DNA of 64,000 bases from Sphingomonas sp. So64.6b (GCF_014171475.1 NZ_CP048817.1:2294001-2358000), one strand, 5' to 3'. Positions 26,915-35,394 are shown, counted from the first letter of the stretch. A program made the numbers and translations. Notes: generated by a model not told the origin, from the letters alone.

Positions 26915-27207
26915 ATCGAGTCCCTGGCGAAGTAGGCCGCCGCTTTTTTTAGGATATCGCGCTCCGCCTTCATCCTAGCAAGCTCGCGGCGCAGCCGCTC
27001 AATCTCTTGCTGCTCCGGCTTCATCACGCCGTGGCCGGGGAATGCCGATCCCGGGTCAACCTGCTGCTCGCGCACCCACTTGCGCAGCACGTTCTCGTGC
27101 AGGTCCAGATCGCGAGCCGCTTGCGATACCGATACTCCGCGTTCCCGGACCAACTTTACTGCCTCGAGCTTGAACTCGCGGCTGAACTTCCGTCGTTGCA
27201 TCTCCAT
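26911..27207 (-). CDS. IS3-family OrfA (HTH DNA-binding protein)
   Basis: About 98 aa from ATG 27207 (MEMQRRKFSREFK). The helix-turn-helix lies around GVSVSQAARDLDLHENVLRKW, and a leucine-zipper-like helix around IERLRRELARMKAERDILKK, both standard for OrfA of IS3-family elements. It binds the terminal repeats and dimerises. The slippery run (CTA AAA AAA G) encodes the LKK near its C-terminus. Confidence 0.9.
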   Translation of the reverse strand: MEMQRRKFSREFKLEAVKLVRERGVSVSQAARDLDLHENVLRKWVREQQVDPGSAFPGHGVMKPEQQEIERLRRELARMKAERDILKKAAAYFARDSI

Positions 27208-27260
27208 CCTCCAGTTCCAAAAACACCTTATCTCGGTGTCCACGGAACCGGCAGCAGCTC

Positions 27261-28122
27261 ACTGATCCGCGACGCGCTTAGCACCTATCAGAGTGTTACC
27301 TACGTCTGTGATAAGAAGTTTCTGCTGATTTTGATGTTCTGCGATTACGCAGTTGAGCCTTGGTATTACGAGCGCGGCCGTAACTTCTACGAGGACGGGC
27401 AGAATTATGCGATGGCATCGCTTCTGGCGATCGCCGGCCCAACATTGCTCGGCAAGACAGAGTTCGGGGCACTTTTGGCGGCGTTCCAACACGCAACCAA
27501 AGACAAGAGCGTGGCAGCGCTGCGCGAGCTTGTCGCCGCCGCCCGCCGGACGGACTGGCAGAAATTTCCAGAAGCGCTCGGCCCGCTTGCGCGGGATGCC
27601 GCACCGGAATGCCTCGCAGCGGTCGCCCATCCCGGCGTTGACACCGACGCCGCGATGGTGGTGCTCCAATCACTCATTAGTCGAATGGAAGTGATGAGCG
27701 ACGGGCCGTATCGCGTAGAGCATGACCAGTCGAAGAACCTTGAAACCTACCATGAGCTGCTTCAGCGCTTCATCGATCATGAGGACGAAATCGAGCTGCG
27801 GCAGACCGAGATTGCCAGCTTCAAATTCCCTCTAAAGCTGACCGAGGTTCGGCAAGTAGATTCTAAGGCGAGCCCTGCGGTGCAGCTCGCCGATGTAATG
27901 ATTGGTGCGGCCTTGGAAGCGACCCGAGTTAAAACGGGCCAACTCTCGAGTGGCATAGATCCGGACGCGCTGATGGCGCTCTACGGCGAGAACCAATTCA
28001 TTCATTTGACCCCGGATGTGGACTTCGACGAGCAGCGACGCTTCAGGAAGGGAACGCAGGCAGCGGAGGTCATCGACTACTTCGCTGCGAACTTCGGTTC
28101 ATGGGATCGGAGAAGAAGGTAG
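27261..28122 (+). pseudogene. DUF3800 gene, 5' truncated
   Basis: About 285 codons of a DUF3800-type protein remain. Its C-terminal signature SPAVQLADVMIGAALEATR is near 27870-27925. The family's N-terminal acidic motif (YIDESG-like) is missing. The open frame appears to extend into the insertion sequence, but the pre-insertion sequence, rebuilt by removing the element and one copy of ACT, has an in-frame TGA at the junction. The gene was therefore probably truncated before or independently of the IS insertion; the first internal ATG is at 27332. DUF3800 proteins have an RNase H-like fold and occur on mobile elements and near defence genes. Product activity is unlikely. Confidence 0.6.
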
Positions 28123-28161
28123 CAACTTACCAGTCGGACTCGTCCGCCTCCTGAGATCGCG

Positions 28162-29418
28162 CTACTGCACCAGCCGCAGTCCCACAGGCTTCTGAACAAT
28201 TCCATAGTCGCCCAGCCCTGCCCGCACCGCATCGCGCAGGTAAGACGGGCACAGATGCGCATAATGCTTGCGCGTAATCCGCTCATCCGCGTGCCCGAGC
28301 GCTTCTGCGATGACGGCCATCGGCACGCCGGCCATCGCTAGTCGCGACCCGTAGGTGTGCCGAAGAATATGGAACCCCGCAGGCTCCACCCCCGCTGCCT
28401 CGCACGTCTCGCGCATCGGCCTGATCTGGTGCGACGTGCCGAGCTCCCGATCATGCTGGTTCAGGAAGACGAGTTCGTCGGTTCGCTTGCCCGTGCAGAG
28501 GCCTCGCAAGAGCTGGATCCCCTCATCGCTCAGATGCACGAACCGGGGCCGCCCGCTCTTGGTGTCCGGGAACGTCAGCACACCGCTCATCAAGTCGACA
28601 TCGCGCACGCGCACGCGGTGGATTTCGGACCAGCGCGCGCCCGTGAGCAGCGCTGCCTGGATCAGCGGCCGGAACCAGTCGAGCGCGTGCTCGATCAGGC
28701 GATGGATCTCCGGCCCCGTGAAGTATCGAATGCGGGGCGCGCTGACCTTAGCGTAGGGCTTTACCCGGCGCCACGCGCTGTCATCCGCAACTTTGCCCAG
28801 CGCGAATGCCCGGTTGAGCGCGGCGCGAAGCGGCGTGAACGCGCGGTTGGCGTTCGCCTGCTGGACACGCGCGGCATCGTCGCGAATTGGCCGCTCCTTT
28901 CGCACGCCCTTCTTGTTCGCGCGATAGACCGAGCGCCGCGAAGCAATCTTCTCCAGGAACTCGCGCAAACGTTCGGTCGTGAGGTCGCTAACCTGCAGGT
29001 TCCTGAACTCGGGTCGCACGAGCCGGTCGATCACGTAGCGGGTCTTGTCGAGCGACTTGCCCGAGAAGCTGGCGATATAGTCGTCGAGCGCGTCCTCGAC
29101 CGTGTAGCGTGGTCGGCGCCTGCCCGCGTCGCGATCCAGCGCCTCGAACCAGTCCCGCGCCTTGGCCTGCGCGGCGGCGAAGGTCAGGACGTCGGAGGTC
29201 TCGCCGTCGAAGGCATCGTCGGCGGGGCCCAGCAGCAGCTGCTCGCGCTTGCCGTCGGCGGTACGGTACTTGGCGATCCAGATGCCGCCCTTGGCGCCCT
29301 TGCGGTAGCCGAGCGCCCTGCCCCGCGTCAGCGGGTGCCAATAGGGGGCATGACGCCTGGGGAGCAGCGCTCGCGCGCTCCTGCTGTCGAGCCGTTGGTT
29401 GCGGATAATGCGCGCCAT
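28162..29418 (-). CDS. Tyrosine-family site-specific integrase
   Basis: About 418 aa from ATG 29418 (MARIIRNQRL); a GTG at 29430 is possible. The N-terminal part has an arm-binding-like segment, then a SAM-like core-binding domain (about 110-200), then the catalytic domain. Catalytic residues are visible: Arg in TGARWSEIH, Lys in DTKSGRPR, H-x-x-R in HILRHTYGS, His in LGHADERITRKHY, and Tyr in HYAHLCP. It lies 104 bases from the 29-base repeat/attR region and reads away from it. It should catalyse integration at the tRNA-Glu 3' end. The gene lies at the attR end rather than beside the intact tRNA. Confidence 0.93.
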   Translation of the reverse strand: MARIIRNQRLDSRSARALLPRRHAPYWHPLTRGRALGYRKGAKGGIWIAKYRTADGKREQLLLGPADDAFDGETSDVLTFAAAQAKARDWFEALDRDAGRRRPRYTVEDALDDYIASFSGKSLDKTRYVIDRLVRPEFRNLQVSDLTTERLREFLEKIASRRSVYRANKKGVRKERPIRDDAARVQQANANRAFTPLRAALNRAFALGKVADDSAWRRVKPYAKVSAPRIRYFTGPEIHRLIEHALDWFRPLIQAALLTGARWSEIHRVRVRDVDLMSGVLTFPDTKSGRPRFVHLSDEGIQLLRGLCTGKRTDELVFLNQHDRELGTSHQIRPMRETCEAAGVEPAGFHILRHTYGSRLAMAGVPMAVIAEALGHADERITRKHYAHLCPSYLRDAVRAGLGDYGIVQKPVGLRLVQ

Positions 29419-29433
29419 GCTTTGCCTCACGGA

Positions 29434-29462
29434 CTTACTGCAAATTTACTGCAAAACCGTAG
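29434..29462 (+). repeat. Candidate integrase arm site, right copy
   Basis: This matches 7462-7490 in 27 of 29 positions, in the same orientation, and contains two TTACTGCA units. It lies immediately upstream of the integrase start and 104 bases inside attR, so it could serve both as an arm site and as an operator of the integrase gene. Confidence 0.5.
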
Positions 29463-29565
29463 CAGAATTGGGCTGGACGCGGAAGGACCGAAATCACCAT
29501 AACCGATTGAATTACAACGAATACATAGGCGTCCATATGGACGCGAATACCCCCCGTTGCGTGTA

Positions 29566-29610
29566 CTCTCACGGCGAAAACACGAGTTCGATTCTCGTAG
29601 GGGTCACCAG
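29566..29610 (+). repeat. attR: 45-bp direct repeat (tRNA-Glu 3' fragment)
   Basis: An exact copy of 7372-7416, representing only the 3' part of the tRNA from the anticodon loop to CCA. The upstream sequence does not form a tRNA 5' half, so it is an attachment-site fragment, not a second tRNA gene. Confidence 0.92.
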
Positions 29611-29996
29611 AGATTTCACTGACTTAGCGCCTTTGAAATTCGATCAAATGCGGACGTGGTCCAGATACGGACCATGGAAATCACTAGCCAGCCATGGCTG
29701 CCTGTGGGCGATTTTCGATTAATGGCCGATCGTGCAGTACGGCGTGACGATTCGTCCGGCGACCTTTACCTTTTGCCGACATTAGATAACGTCACTGACG
29801 AGCGTCGTATGGCTTATTCTAGGCGGGGCGGAGCCGAACGTCGGAAGTCGCGGCATGGTCGAGCCGCTTGGCGGTGCCGGCTAGATACTGCGCCGACCCC
29901 ATCAGGAGGATGCCCGGCACGAGGAAATCATAGCTCGTCCAGCCATCGACGCCGCCCGGCAGATCGGTGCCGCGCATCGACCCCTCGCCGCGTCGT
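29611..29996. other. Gap after attR with a short membrane-like ORF
   Basis: About 385 bases with no full gene. On the minus strand, 29977-29819 encodes 52 aa (MRGTDLPGGVDG...) with one hydrophobic stretch FLVPGILLMGSAQYLAG. It could be the 3' remnant of a transporter gene or a tiny membrane protein. It starts 20 bases after the stop of the reductase gene. A short inverted repeat TGGTCC/GGACCA lies near 29656-29674. Confidence 0.35.
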
Positions 29997-30914
29997 TCAG
30001 GCTCTTTCCGTTTCTAGCAAGCGCACCAGGTCTGCCAGGGTGGAGGTGACCGGCGCGCCAATACCGAACCGATCCGCCACGCGGACAACCGCACCGTTAA
30101 TCGATTCGATCTCGGTCGGCCTGCCCGCCAGCCGATCCTGCAGCATCGAGGCCTTGTGGTTGCGATGGTTGGCCAGCGCAAAGGCGATCCTCGCATCGAT
30201 CCGCGACCGTTCGAGGCGGATGCCCTGGGCAGCAGCCGTTTCCACCACTTCGCCGACAATGGCAGCAGCGATACGGCGCCCCGGGGCTTCGTCCATGCCG
30301 CCTACGGTGAGGCCGGTGACGGTCGCCAGCGCATTGAGTGCCGCGTTGAACGCCACCTTCTCCCACACCGCCGCCTGTACGGCCTCGTCAGCCTCGGCAT
30401 TGAGCCTCCCGCGATTGAGGAGCGTAGCAACGGCGTGCGCCGCCGGCTGCGCCTCGGCGGTGAAACCGCCAAGGCGGATATGCCCCTGTCCGTGAGATTC
30501 GACCCTTCTTGCGCCTTCGAGGTCGGCGGGCAGATCGGTGACGCCCATCAGCACGCGGGCGGGCGCGAAGACCTCGGCGATGGCTTCCGCATTGCCGATA
30601 CCGTTCTGGAGCGTGAGCGCGTAAGCGTTCCCGTCCGCCAGATGCGCCACTGCGCGGGCTGCGGCGGCGCTGTGCATCCCCTTGGTGAACACCATGACCA
30701 GATCGACCGGCCCCTTCACGTCGCCGGCCAGGGCAGCGTTCACCGGGACGATGCGCTCGCCGTCATCGTCCGAGAGCAAAATGCCTTTGCTGTCCAGCAG
30801 AGCGAGCCGCTTTGGATCCACATCCACCAGCGTGACTGAAACGCTCGCTTCCGCAAGACGCGCGGCAAACAGGCAGCCCATGGCACCTGCCCCGACGATG
30901 ACGATATCCTGCAT
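29997..30914 (-). CDS. 2-dehydropantoate 2-reductase family protein
   Basis: About 305 aa from ATG 30914 (MQDIVIVGAGAMG), preceded by GAGGGG. The N-terminal Rossmann fold carries VGAGAMG. The C-terminal helical domain has the family signature with catalytic Lys in WEKVAFNAALNALATVTG and the substrate-binding IESINGAV. Members reduce ketopantoate with NADPH for pantothenate synthesis, but many paralogues beside catabolic genes act on other 2-keto acids. Lying 34 bases after a LysR gene and divergent from a benzoylformate-decarboxylase-like gene, this copy may reduce an aromatic 2-keto acid. That is inference. Confidence 0.82.
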   Translation of the reverse strand: MQDIVIVGAGAMGCLFAARLAEASVSVTLVDVDPKRLALLDSKGILLSDDDGERIVPVNAALAGDVKGPVDLVMVFTKGMHSAAAARAVAHLADGNAYALTLQNGIGNAEAIAEVFAPARVLMGVTDLPADLEGARRVESHGQGHIRLGGFTAEAQPAAHAVATLLNRGRLNAEADEAVQAAVWEKVAFNAALNALATVTGLTVGGMDEAPGRRIAAAIVGEVVETAAAQGIRLERSRIDARIAFALANHRNHKASMLQDRLAGRPTEIESINGAVVRVADRFGIGAPVTSTLADLVRLLETERA

Positions 30915-30948
30915 TGCGCCCCTCACCCATCATGTTCTGCCGCCGCAG

Positions 30949-31890
30949 CTATAGCTGAGGGAATGGCGGTGCAAATGCGGCCATCCCCGCTTCCGCCCGC
31001 ACCAGCGGCAGGAATTGCAGCAGTTGGCGGGTGCCCGCAGGCAGCGAACCGCGCCGTCGCCGATAGACGAAGAAGCGCCGATGGAGCGTCAATTCGCTAA
31101 TCGTCAGCAAGCGGACCGCACCGCTGGCGAGCTCACTTTCGATCAGTACGTGGGGCAGCCAGCCAAGCAGCCTTCCTTTCGCAACAAAGGACAATTGCGC
31201 GCCGACCGAGTTGGTTTCCACCGCGATGACGGGCAGCGCCCGCCCCGACTGGCGGACCAGCCGTTCGAATAGAGTGCGGGGCGTCGAGCCGGACTTCGGC
31301 ATGATCCAGCTCTCGGCCATGACTCGATCCAGATCGACATCAACATGCCGGGTGAGCGGATGGCTGGTGGAGCAAAAGGCCGTATAGACATCATCGAAAC
31401 GGCACTCCGCCACCGGCATTACCTCCTCGTGCGGCGGCAGCTCCGCCGCAATCATCAGGTCAATGCGCCGAGAAACCAGCGCGTCGATCAGTTCGCTGTC
31501 GGGCGCTTCCAGCATGTCGATCCGCAGCGCGGGCGCTTCCTTCAGCAACTTCGCGGCTGCCCTGGGGACGATGCTCCGCGTCACCGCGGCCACCGCGCCC
31601 AGCCGCACCACGCCGCGCCGAAGGCCCTTCAAAGCGTCGAGCGTGTCGAGCGCCTGCTCCATCTCGAACAGCAGCAGCCGCGCATGGGGCACGAGGCCTT
31701 CGCCGGCGGCTGACAGCACCATGCCCTTGCTGTGCCGTTCGAACAGCGGCAGCCCGAAGCGAAGCTCCATCTCCTTGATGACCCGGCTCAACGCGGGCTG
31801 CGTCATATGCACGGCAAGCGCCGCCCGGCCGAGGCTGCCGCATTCGACCACGGCCAGAAAGGCGCGCAATTTCTTCTCGTCGAAAGTCAT
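30949..31890 (-). CDS. LysR-family transcriptional regulator
   Basis: 313 aa. The N-terminal winged HTH is clear: LRAFLAVVECGSLGRAALAVHMTQPALSRVIKEME. A linker helix and a substrate-binding domain with two lobes follow (VRLGAVAAVTRSIVPRA, then VETNSVGAQLSFVAKGRLLGWLP). The gene is divergent from the decarboxylase/dioxygenase genes across 91 bases, the classical LysR arrangement, so it probably controls them. The keto-acid reductase follows in the same direction. The inducer cannot be read from sequence. Confidence 0.9.
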   Translation of the reverse strand: MTFDEKKLRAFLAVVECGSLGRAALAVHMTQPALSRVIKEMELRFGLPLFERHSKGMVLSAAGEGLVPHARLLLFEMEQALDTLDALKGLRRGVVRLGAVAAVTRSIVPRAAAKLLKEAPALRIDMLEAPDSELIDALVSRRIDLMIAAELPPHEEVMPVAECRFDDVYTAFCSTSHPLTRHVDVDLDRVMAESWIMPKSGSTPRTLFERLVRQSGRALPVIAVETNSVGAQLSFVAKGRLLGWLPHVLIESELASGAVRLLTISELTLHRRFFVYRRRRGSLPAGTRQLLQFLPLVRAEAGMAAFAPPFPQL

Positions 31891-31981
31891 GCGAAATCCG
31901 TATGACTTCTGTGATATTTTTCAATGGTCGAGATGCCCCTCCCCCGCCCATCAGGGTAGCGGGACAGCGGAGCAGGACCGT

Positions 31982-33538
31982 ATGACGACCGTCAGAGATG
32001 CCACCATTCGTCTGTTGCGCGCCCATGGCATGACTACCATCTTCGGCAATCCGGGATCGACCGAATTGCCGATGTTCCGCGATTTTCCAGCCGACTTCCG
32101 CTACATATTGGGACTGCAGGAATCGGTCGTACTCGGTATGGCCGACGGGTTCGCTCAAGCGACGCGCAACGCCGCGCTGGTCAACCTCCATTCCTCCGCC
32201 GGCACCGGCCATGCGCTCGGCAATCTGTTCACCGCTTTCAAGAACCAGACACCGCTGGTCGTGACGGCGGGGCAGCAGGCACGATCGATCCTGCCCTATG
32301 AGCCATTCCTGTTCGCCGACCGCGCCACCGAGTTCCCGCGGCCGTTCGTCAAATGGGCGTGCGAGCCCGCCCGCGCGCAGGATGTGCCCGCCGCGATCGC
32401 CCGCGCCTATCACATCGCAATGGAAGCCCCCTGCGGCCCGACCTTCGTATCGGTGCCGGTCGATGATTGGGATCAGCAGTGCGACCCGATCGAGCCGCGT
32501 CGCATGGTGGCGAACAATCCCGGCGATCCCTTCGCTTTGGCCGAAGCGGCCGAAGCCCTGGCACAGGCGCGTCGACCGGCCATCGTGGTAGGTGCAGGGG
32601 TTGCCCGCGACGATGCGTGGGAAGAAGTGATCGTGTTGGCCGAACGCCATCGGGCGCCGGTCTGGGTAGCGCCCATGTCCGCGCGCAACAGCTTTCCTGA
32701 AGACCATCCGCTGTTCGCCGGTTTCCTGACCGCCGGTCGCGAACCGATCGTCGCCAGCCTAGCCGGCCGGGATCTCATTCTGGTGCTGGGCGGTCCGATG
32801 TCACTCTATCATGTCGAGGGGTTCGGCCCGCATATCCCGGAAGGGTCGGTTGTCTGGCAGATCGTCGACAACCCGGCTCAGGCCGCATGGTCGCCCGCCG
32901 GCACCGCCATCGTTGCCAACAGCAAGGCGGCAATCACCGCGCTGCTCGCCGGACCCGAACCGGTTGCACGCGCGACGCCGGCACCGCGCGCCCGAGCGCC
33001 AATGCTCGACGGTCGCACCCTGACAGACGCCTATCTGCTGCAACAGATCGCCCGGCTGCGCCCGGCCGGATCGGTCATCGTCGAGGAGGCGCCGTCGTCA
33101 CGCGGCGCGATGCATGATCATTTGCCGATCGTCGCGCGCGACAGCTTCTACACCTGCGCCAGTGGCGGGCTTGGTCACGGCCTGCCCGCCGCCATCGGCA
33201 TCGCGCTGGCGCGTCCCTCGGACCGGATCATCGCACTGCTTGGCGACGGCTCCAGCATGTATGCGATCCAGGGTTTGTGGTCGGCAGCACAGCTCGGCCT
33301 GCCGATCAGCTTCGTCATCGTCAAGAATGGGCGCTATGAGGCGTTGTTGAACTTCGGCCGCGTCTTTGGCCTGCAGGAGACGGTCGGCACCCGCCTTCCG
33401 GAAATCGACTTCTGCGCGCTGGCACGAGGGCAAGGGATAGCGGCAACCCATGTGGATAGCGCCGCGACCCTCGACGCCGCGCTGGCCAAATCCTTCGCCG
33501 CGCCGAAGCCGACGCTGGTCGAAGTGGTGGTGGACTGA
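31982..33538 (+). CDS. mdlC: Benzoylformate decarboxylase-like ThDP enzyme
   Basis: 518 aa from ATG 31982; the frame runs far upstream, antisense to the LysR gene, and is not used. The three domains of ThDP decarboxylases are present. The N-terminal pyrimidine-binding domain has GNPGSTELPM (serine matching the active-site Ser of benzoylformate decarboxylase), QESVVLGMADG (catalytic Glu) and NLHSSAGTGHALGN (active-site His). The C-terminal pyrophosphate-binding domain has GDGSSMYAIQG...VKNGRYE (GDG...N motif). The reaction is decarboxylation of benzoylformate or a similar 2-keto acid to an aldehyde. Length matches the Pseudomonas mandelate-pathway enzyme (528 aa). Mandelate dehydrogenase is not present, so the upstream substrate is uncertain. 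A 12-base gap leads to the dioxygenase genes. Confidence 0.82.
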   Translation: MTTVRDATIRLLRAHGMTTIFGNPGSTELPMFRDFPADFRYILGLQESVVLGMADGFAQATRNAALVNLHSSAGTGHALGNLFTAFKNQTPLVVTAGQQARSILPYEPFLFADRATEFPRPFVKWACEPARAQDVPAAIARAYHIAMEAPCGPTFVSVPVDDWDQQCDPIEPRRMVANNPGDPFALAEAAEALAQARRPAIVVGAGVARDDAWEEVIVLAERHRAPVWVAPMSARNSFPEDHPLFAGFLTAGREPIVASLAGRDLILVLGGPMSLYHVEGFGPHIPEGSVVWQIVDNPAQAAWSPAGTAIVANSKAAITALLAGPEPVARATPAPRARAPMLDGRTLTDAYLLQQIARLRPAGSVIVEEAPSSRGAMHDHLPIVARDSFYTCASGGLGHGLPAAIGIALARPSDRIIALLGDGSSMYAIQGLWSAAQLGLPISFVIVKNGRYEALLNFGRVFGLQETVGTRLPEIDFCALARGQGIAATHVDSAATLDAALAKSFAAPKPTLVEVVVD

Positions 33539-33550
33539 AAGGCTGAAGCG

Positions 33551-34897
33551 ATGTTCGAGGGCAGACTGTCGGAGCTGATCGACGACCGGCCGCAGGAAGG
33601 CATCTTCCGCGTCAGCCGGGCCATCTTCGACGACCCAGCAATCTTCGACCTGGAAATGGCGCGCATCTTCGAGGGCGGCTGGGTCTTCCTTGGCATCGCG
33701 GCGCAGGCTGCGCAGCCGCACGATTTCTTCACCACGCAAATCGGCCGGGTGCCGGTCCTGGTCAGCCGTGACGGCGACGGCAAGCTGCACGGTTTCGTCA
33801 ACAGCTGCCCGCACAAGGGCGCGCGCATTGCCCAGACCATGCAGGGCAATGCCCGTCTCCACGTCTGCCCCTATCATAGCTGGAGCTTCGACAGCGCGGG
33901 CAGGAACAAGGCGATCAAATGGAAAAAGGCAGGCTGCTATGCGGAAGCCTTTGACGGCGCCAGCCACGACCTTGCACCGCTTCCCGCCTTTGCCGAGCAT
34001 CGCGGTTTCGTCTTCGGCAGCCTGACGGTCGGAGTGCCCAGCCTGACCGACTATCTGGGTGAGACGGCAACGCTGCTCGACCTGGTCGCCGACCAGAGCG
34101 AGCAAGGGATGGAACTGGTCCCCGGCGGCGTCACCTTCACCTATGACGCCAATTGGAAACTTCAGCTGGAGAATTGCTCGGACGCTTATCACTTCACCTC
34201 AGCGCACCCGAGCTACATCCGCATCGTCGGCCAGCGCCAGGAGCAGCAGGACGCCTCGGTCGTCCGCTCGGTGTGGGAAGACAGCAGCTTCTGGAGTGAA
34301 GACGCGCAAGGCGTCCAGGGCGGCAGCTACAGCTTCGCTCATGGCCATGTCCTCAACTGGGGCCTGATCGGCCTGTCCGATGCACTTCCACTCTATGAGC
34401 GCGCCGAGGAACTCGCTGCCCGACATGGGGAGGCGAAGCGCAACTGGATGTTCAACATGCGCAACCTCACCATCTTCCCCAATCTTCAGATCGCTGAAAA
34501 TGCGTCGAGCCAGCTTCGCGTAATCCGCCCGCTCGCCGCCGGCCGCACGGAAATGCGAACCTGGTGCCTGGCGCCGAAGGGTGAAAGCGACAACGCCCGC
34601 CGCCAGCGCATCCGGCAATATGAGGATTTCTTCAATCCCAGCGGCATGGCGACACCCGACGATACGGTGAGCTACGAGAATTGCCAGCGCGGCTTTGCCA
34701 GCCGGGTCGAGCCCTGGCTTCAGGGCTATGCCCGCGGCATGACCGTCACCCGCGAAGGCGGCAATGGCCTGTCCGATGCCATCGCCATGACCCCCGAACG
34801 CAGCGTGCTTGCCGATGCCCAGCTCTGTGACGAAACACTCTATCACAGTTATTATCGCGAATGGGCCCGCCGTATGGCGGGCGCGGTGCGTGCATGA
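33551..34897 (+). CDS. Rieske dioxygenase large (alpha) subunit, benzoate-like
   Basis: 448 aa. The Rieske [2Fe-2S] domain is near residues 80-120: the first pair is CPHKGA and the second is CPYHSW, giving the C-x-H...C-x2-H ligand set. The mononuclear iron site is visible in NCSDAYHFTSAHPSY (two histidines), with the third ligand Asp expected further on. Overall layout resembles benzoate/anthranilate 1,2-dioxygenase alpha subunits. It hydroxylates an aromatic ring with electrons from a reductase, which is not encoded in this window. The stop overlaps the beta-subunit start (ATGA). Confidence 0.85.
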   Translation: MFEGRLSELIDDRPQEGIFRVSRAIFDDPAIFDLEMARIFEGGWVFLGIAAQAAQPHDFFTTQIGRVPVLVSRDGDGKLHGFVNSCPHKGARIAQTMQGNARLHVCPYHSWSFDSAGRNKAIKWKKAGCYAEAFDGASHDLAPLPAFAEHRGFVFGSLTVGVPSLTDYLGETATLLDLVADQSEQGMELVPGGVTFTYDANWKLQLENCSDAYHFTSAHPSYIRIVGQRQEQQDASVVRSVWEDSSFWSEDAQGVQGGSYSFAHGHVLNWGLIGLSDALPLYERAEELAARHGEAKRNWMFNMRNLTIFPNLQIAENASSQLRVIRPLAAGRTEMRTWCLAPKGESDNARRQRIRQYEDFFNPSGMATPDDTVSYENCQRGFASRVEPWLQGYARGMTVTREGGNGLSDAIAMTPERSVLADAQLCDETLYHSYYREWARRMAGAVRA

Positions 34898-35394
34898 GCG
34901 CGCCCTTGACCCGCGCCGAGGCAGAGGAGCTGCTTTACCGCGAGGCGCTGTATCTCGACAGCGGCAACTGGGATGCCTGGCTCGATCTCTATCTGCCCGA
35001 CGCCGTCTTCTGGATGCCGGCCTGGCGCGACGAAACGACTCCAACCGCTGATCCTGACCGCGAACTTTCGCTGATCTACTATCGCGGCCGCCGCAATCTC
35101 GAGGATCGGGTCTGGCGCGCGCGGTCGGGGCTTTCCGTCGCCTCCACGCCGCTGCCGCGTGTCGTGCACGCCGTTACCAATGTTCTGGTGGAAGATGCCG
35201 GAGAAGCGCAGGCCCGAACCACGGCGAACTTCACGGTCCATCTCTATGACCGGCGCAGTGAGCGCAGCCACGTATTTTTCGGGCGCTATGAGCACCAGCT
35301 GGAGCTGGCGAACGCGACCTGGCGGATCGCCGCCAAGAAGATCCTGCTGTTGAACGACGTCATCCCGACCGTCGTGGACTTCTACTCGATCTGA
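34894..35394 (+). CDS. Rieske dioxygenase small (beta) subunit
   Basis: 166 aa from ATG 34894, translationally coupled to the alpha subunit. The sequence has the cystatin/NTF2-like fold of ring-hydroxylating beta subunits: EELLYREALYLDSGNWDAWLDLY near the N-terminus, DAVFWMPAWRDE, and the closing WRIAAKKILLLNDVIP. It has a structural role in the alpha3beta3 hexamer. No ferredoxin, reductase or dihydrodiol dehydrogenase gene follows. Confidence 0.88.
   Translation: MSAPLTRAEAEELLYREALYLDSGNWDAWLDLYLPDAVFWMPAWRDETTPTADPDRELSLIYYRGRRNLEDRVWRARSGLSVASTPLPRVVHAVTNVLVEDAGEAQARTTANFTVHLYDRRSERSHVFFGRYEHQLELANATWRIAAKKILLLNDVIPTVVDFYSI

Larger units (their letters stand above)
26025..27260 (-). mobile_element. 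IS3-family insertion sequence, 1236 bp
   Basis: The ends are imperfect inverted repeats of about 34 bp (28 matches) beginning GAGCTGCTGCCG and including an 8-bp block TGGACACC. The element is flanked by a 3-bp target duplication ACT (26022-26024 and 27261-27263), typical of IS3-family transposition. It carries overlapping orfA and orfB on the minus strand with a run of seven A before G (26944-26950, complement), a likely programmed -1 frameshift site. Both genes look intact, so it may be active. It lies between a nucleotidyltransferase gene and a truncated DUF3800 gene. Confidence 0.85.
7372..29610. mobile_element. Integrative and mobilizable genomic island (~22 kb)
   Basis: The element lies between two identical 45-bp copies of the tRNA-Glu 3' end (7372-7416 and 29566-29610). 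A tyrosine integrase (28162-29418) is next to the distal copy. A relaxase, a ribbon-helix-helix protein, a candidate oriT and a ParB homologue point to transfer by mobilization. No coupling protein, VirB or Tra genes are seen, so it would need a helper conjugative system. Cargo is defence-like (Gabija-like pair, DUF4062, MNT-HEPN, nucleotidyltransferase). Several parts are decayed or interrupted (8635-9164; IS3 at 26025; truncated DUF3800 gene), suggesting the island has been resident for some time. Confidence 0.88.

Noticed and set aside
26043..27242. IS3 element ending at the inner TGGACACC repeats
   Set aside because: These ends give no target duplication. The repeats continue outward to 26025 and 27260, where a 3-bp ACT duplication is found.
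27007..28122. Single 371-aa gene across the IS end
   Set aside because: The first ~80 codons are antisense to orfA and the IS terminus; only the part from 27261 has DUF3800 similarity.
29566..29610. Second tRNA-Glu gene
   Set aside because: Only the 3' part of the tRNA is present; the upstream bases form no acceptor, D or full anticodon arm. It is the attR copy.
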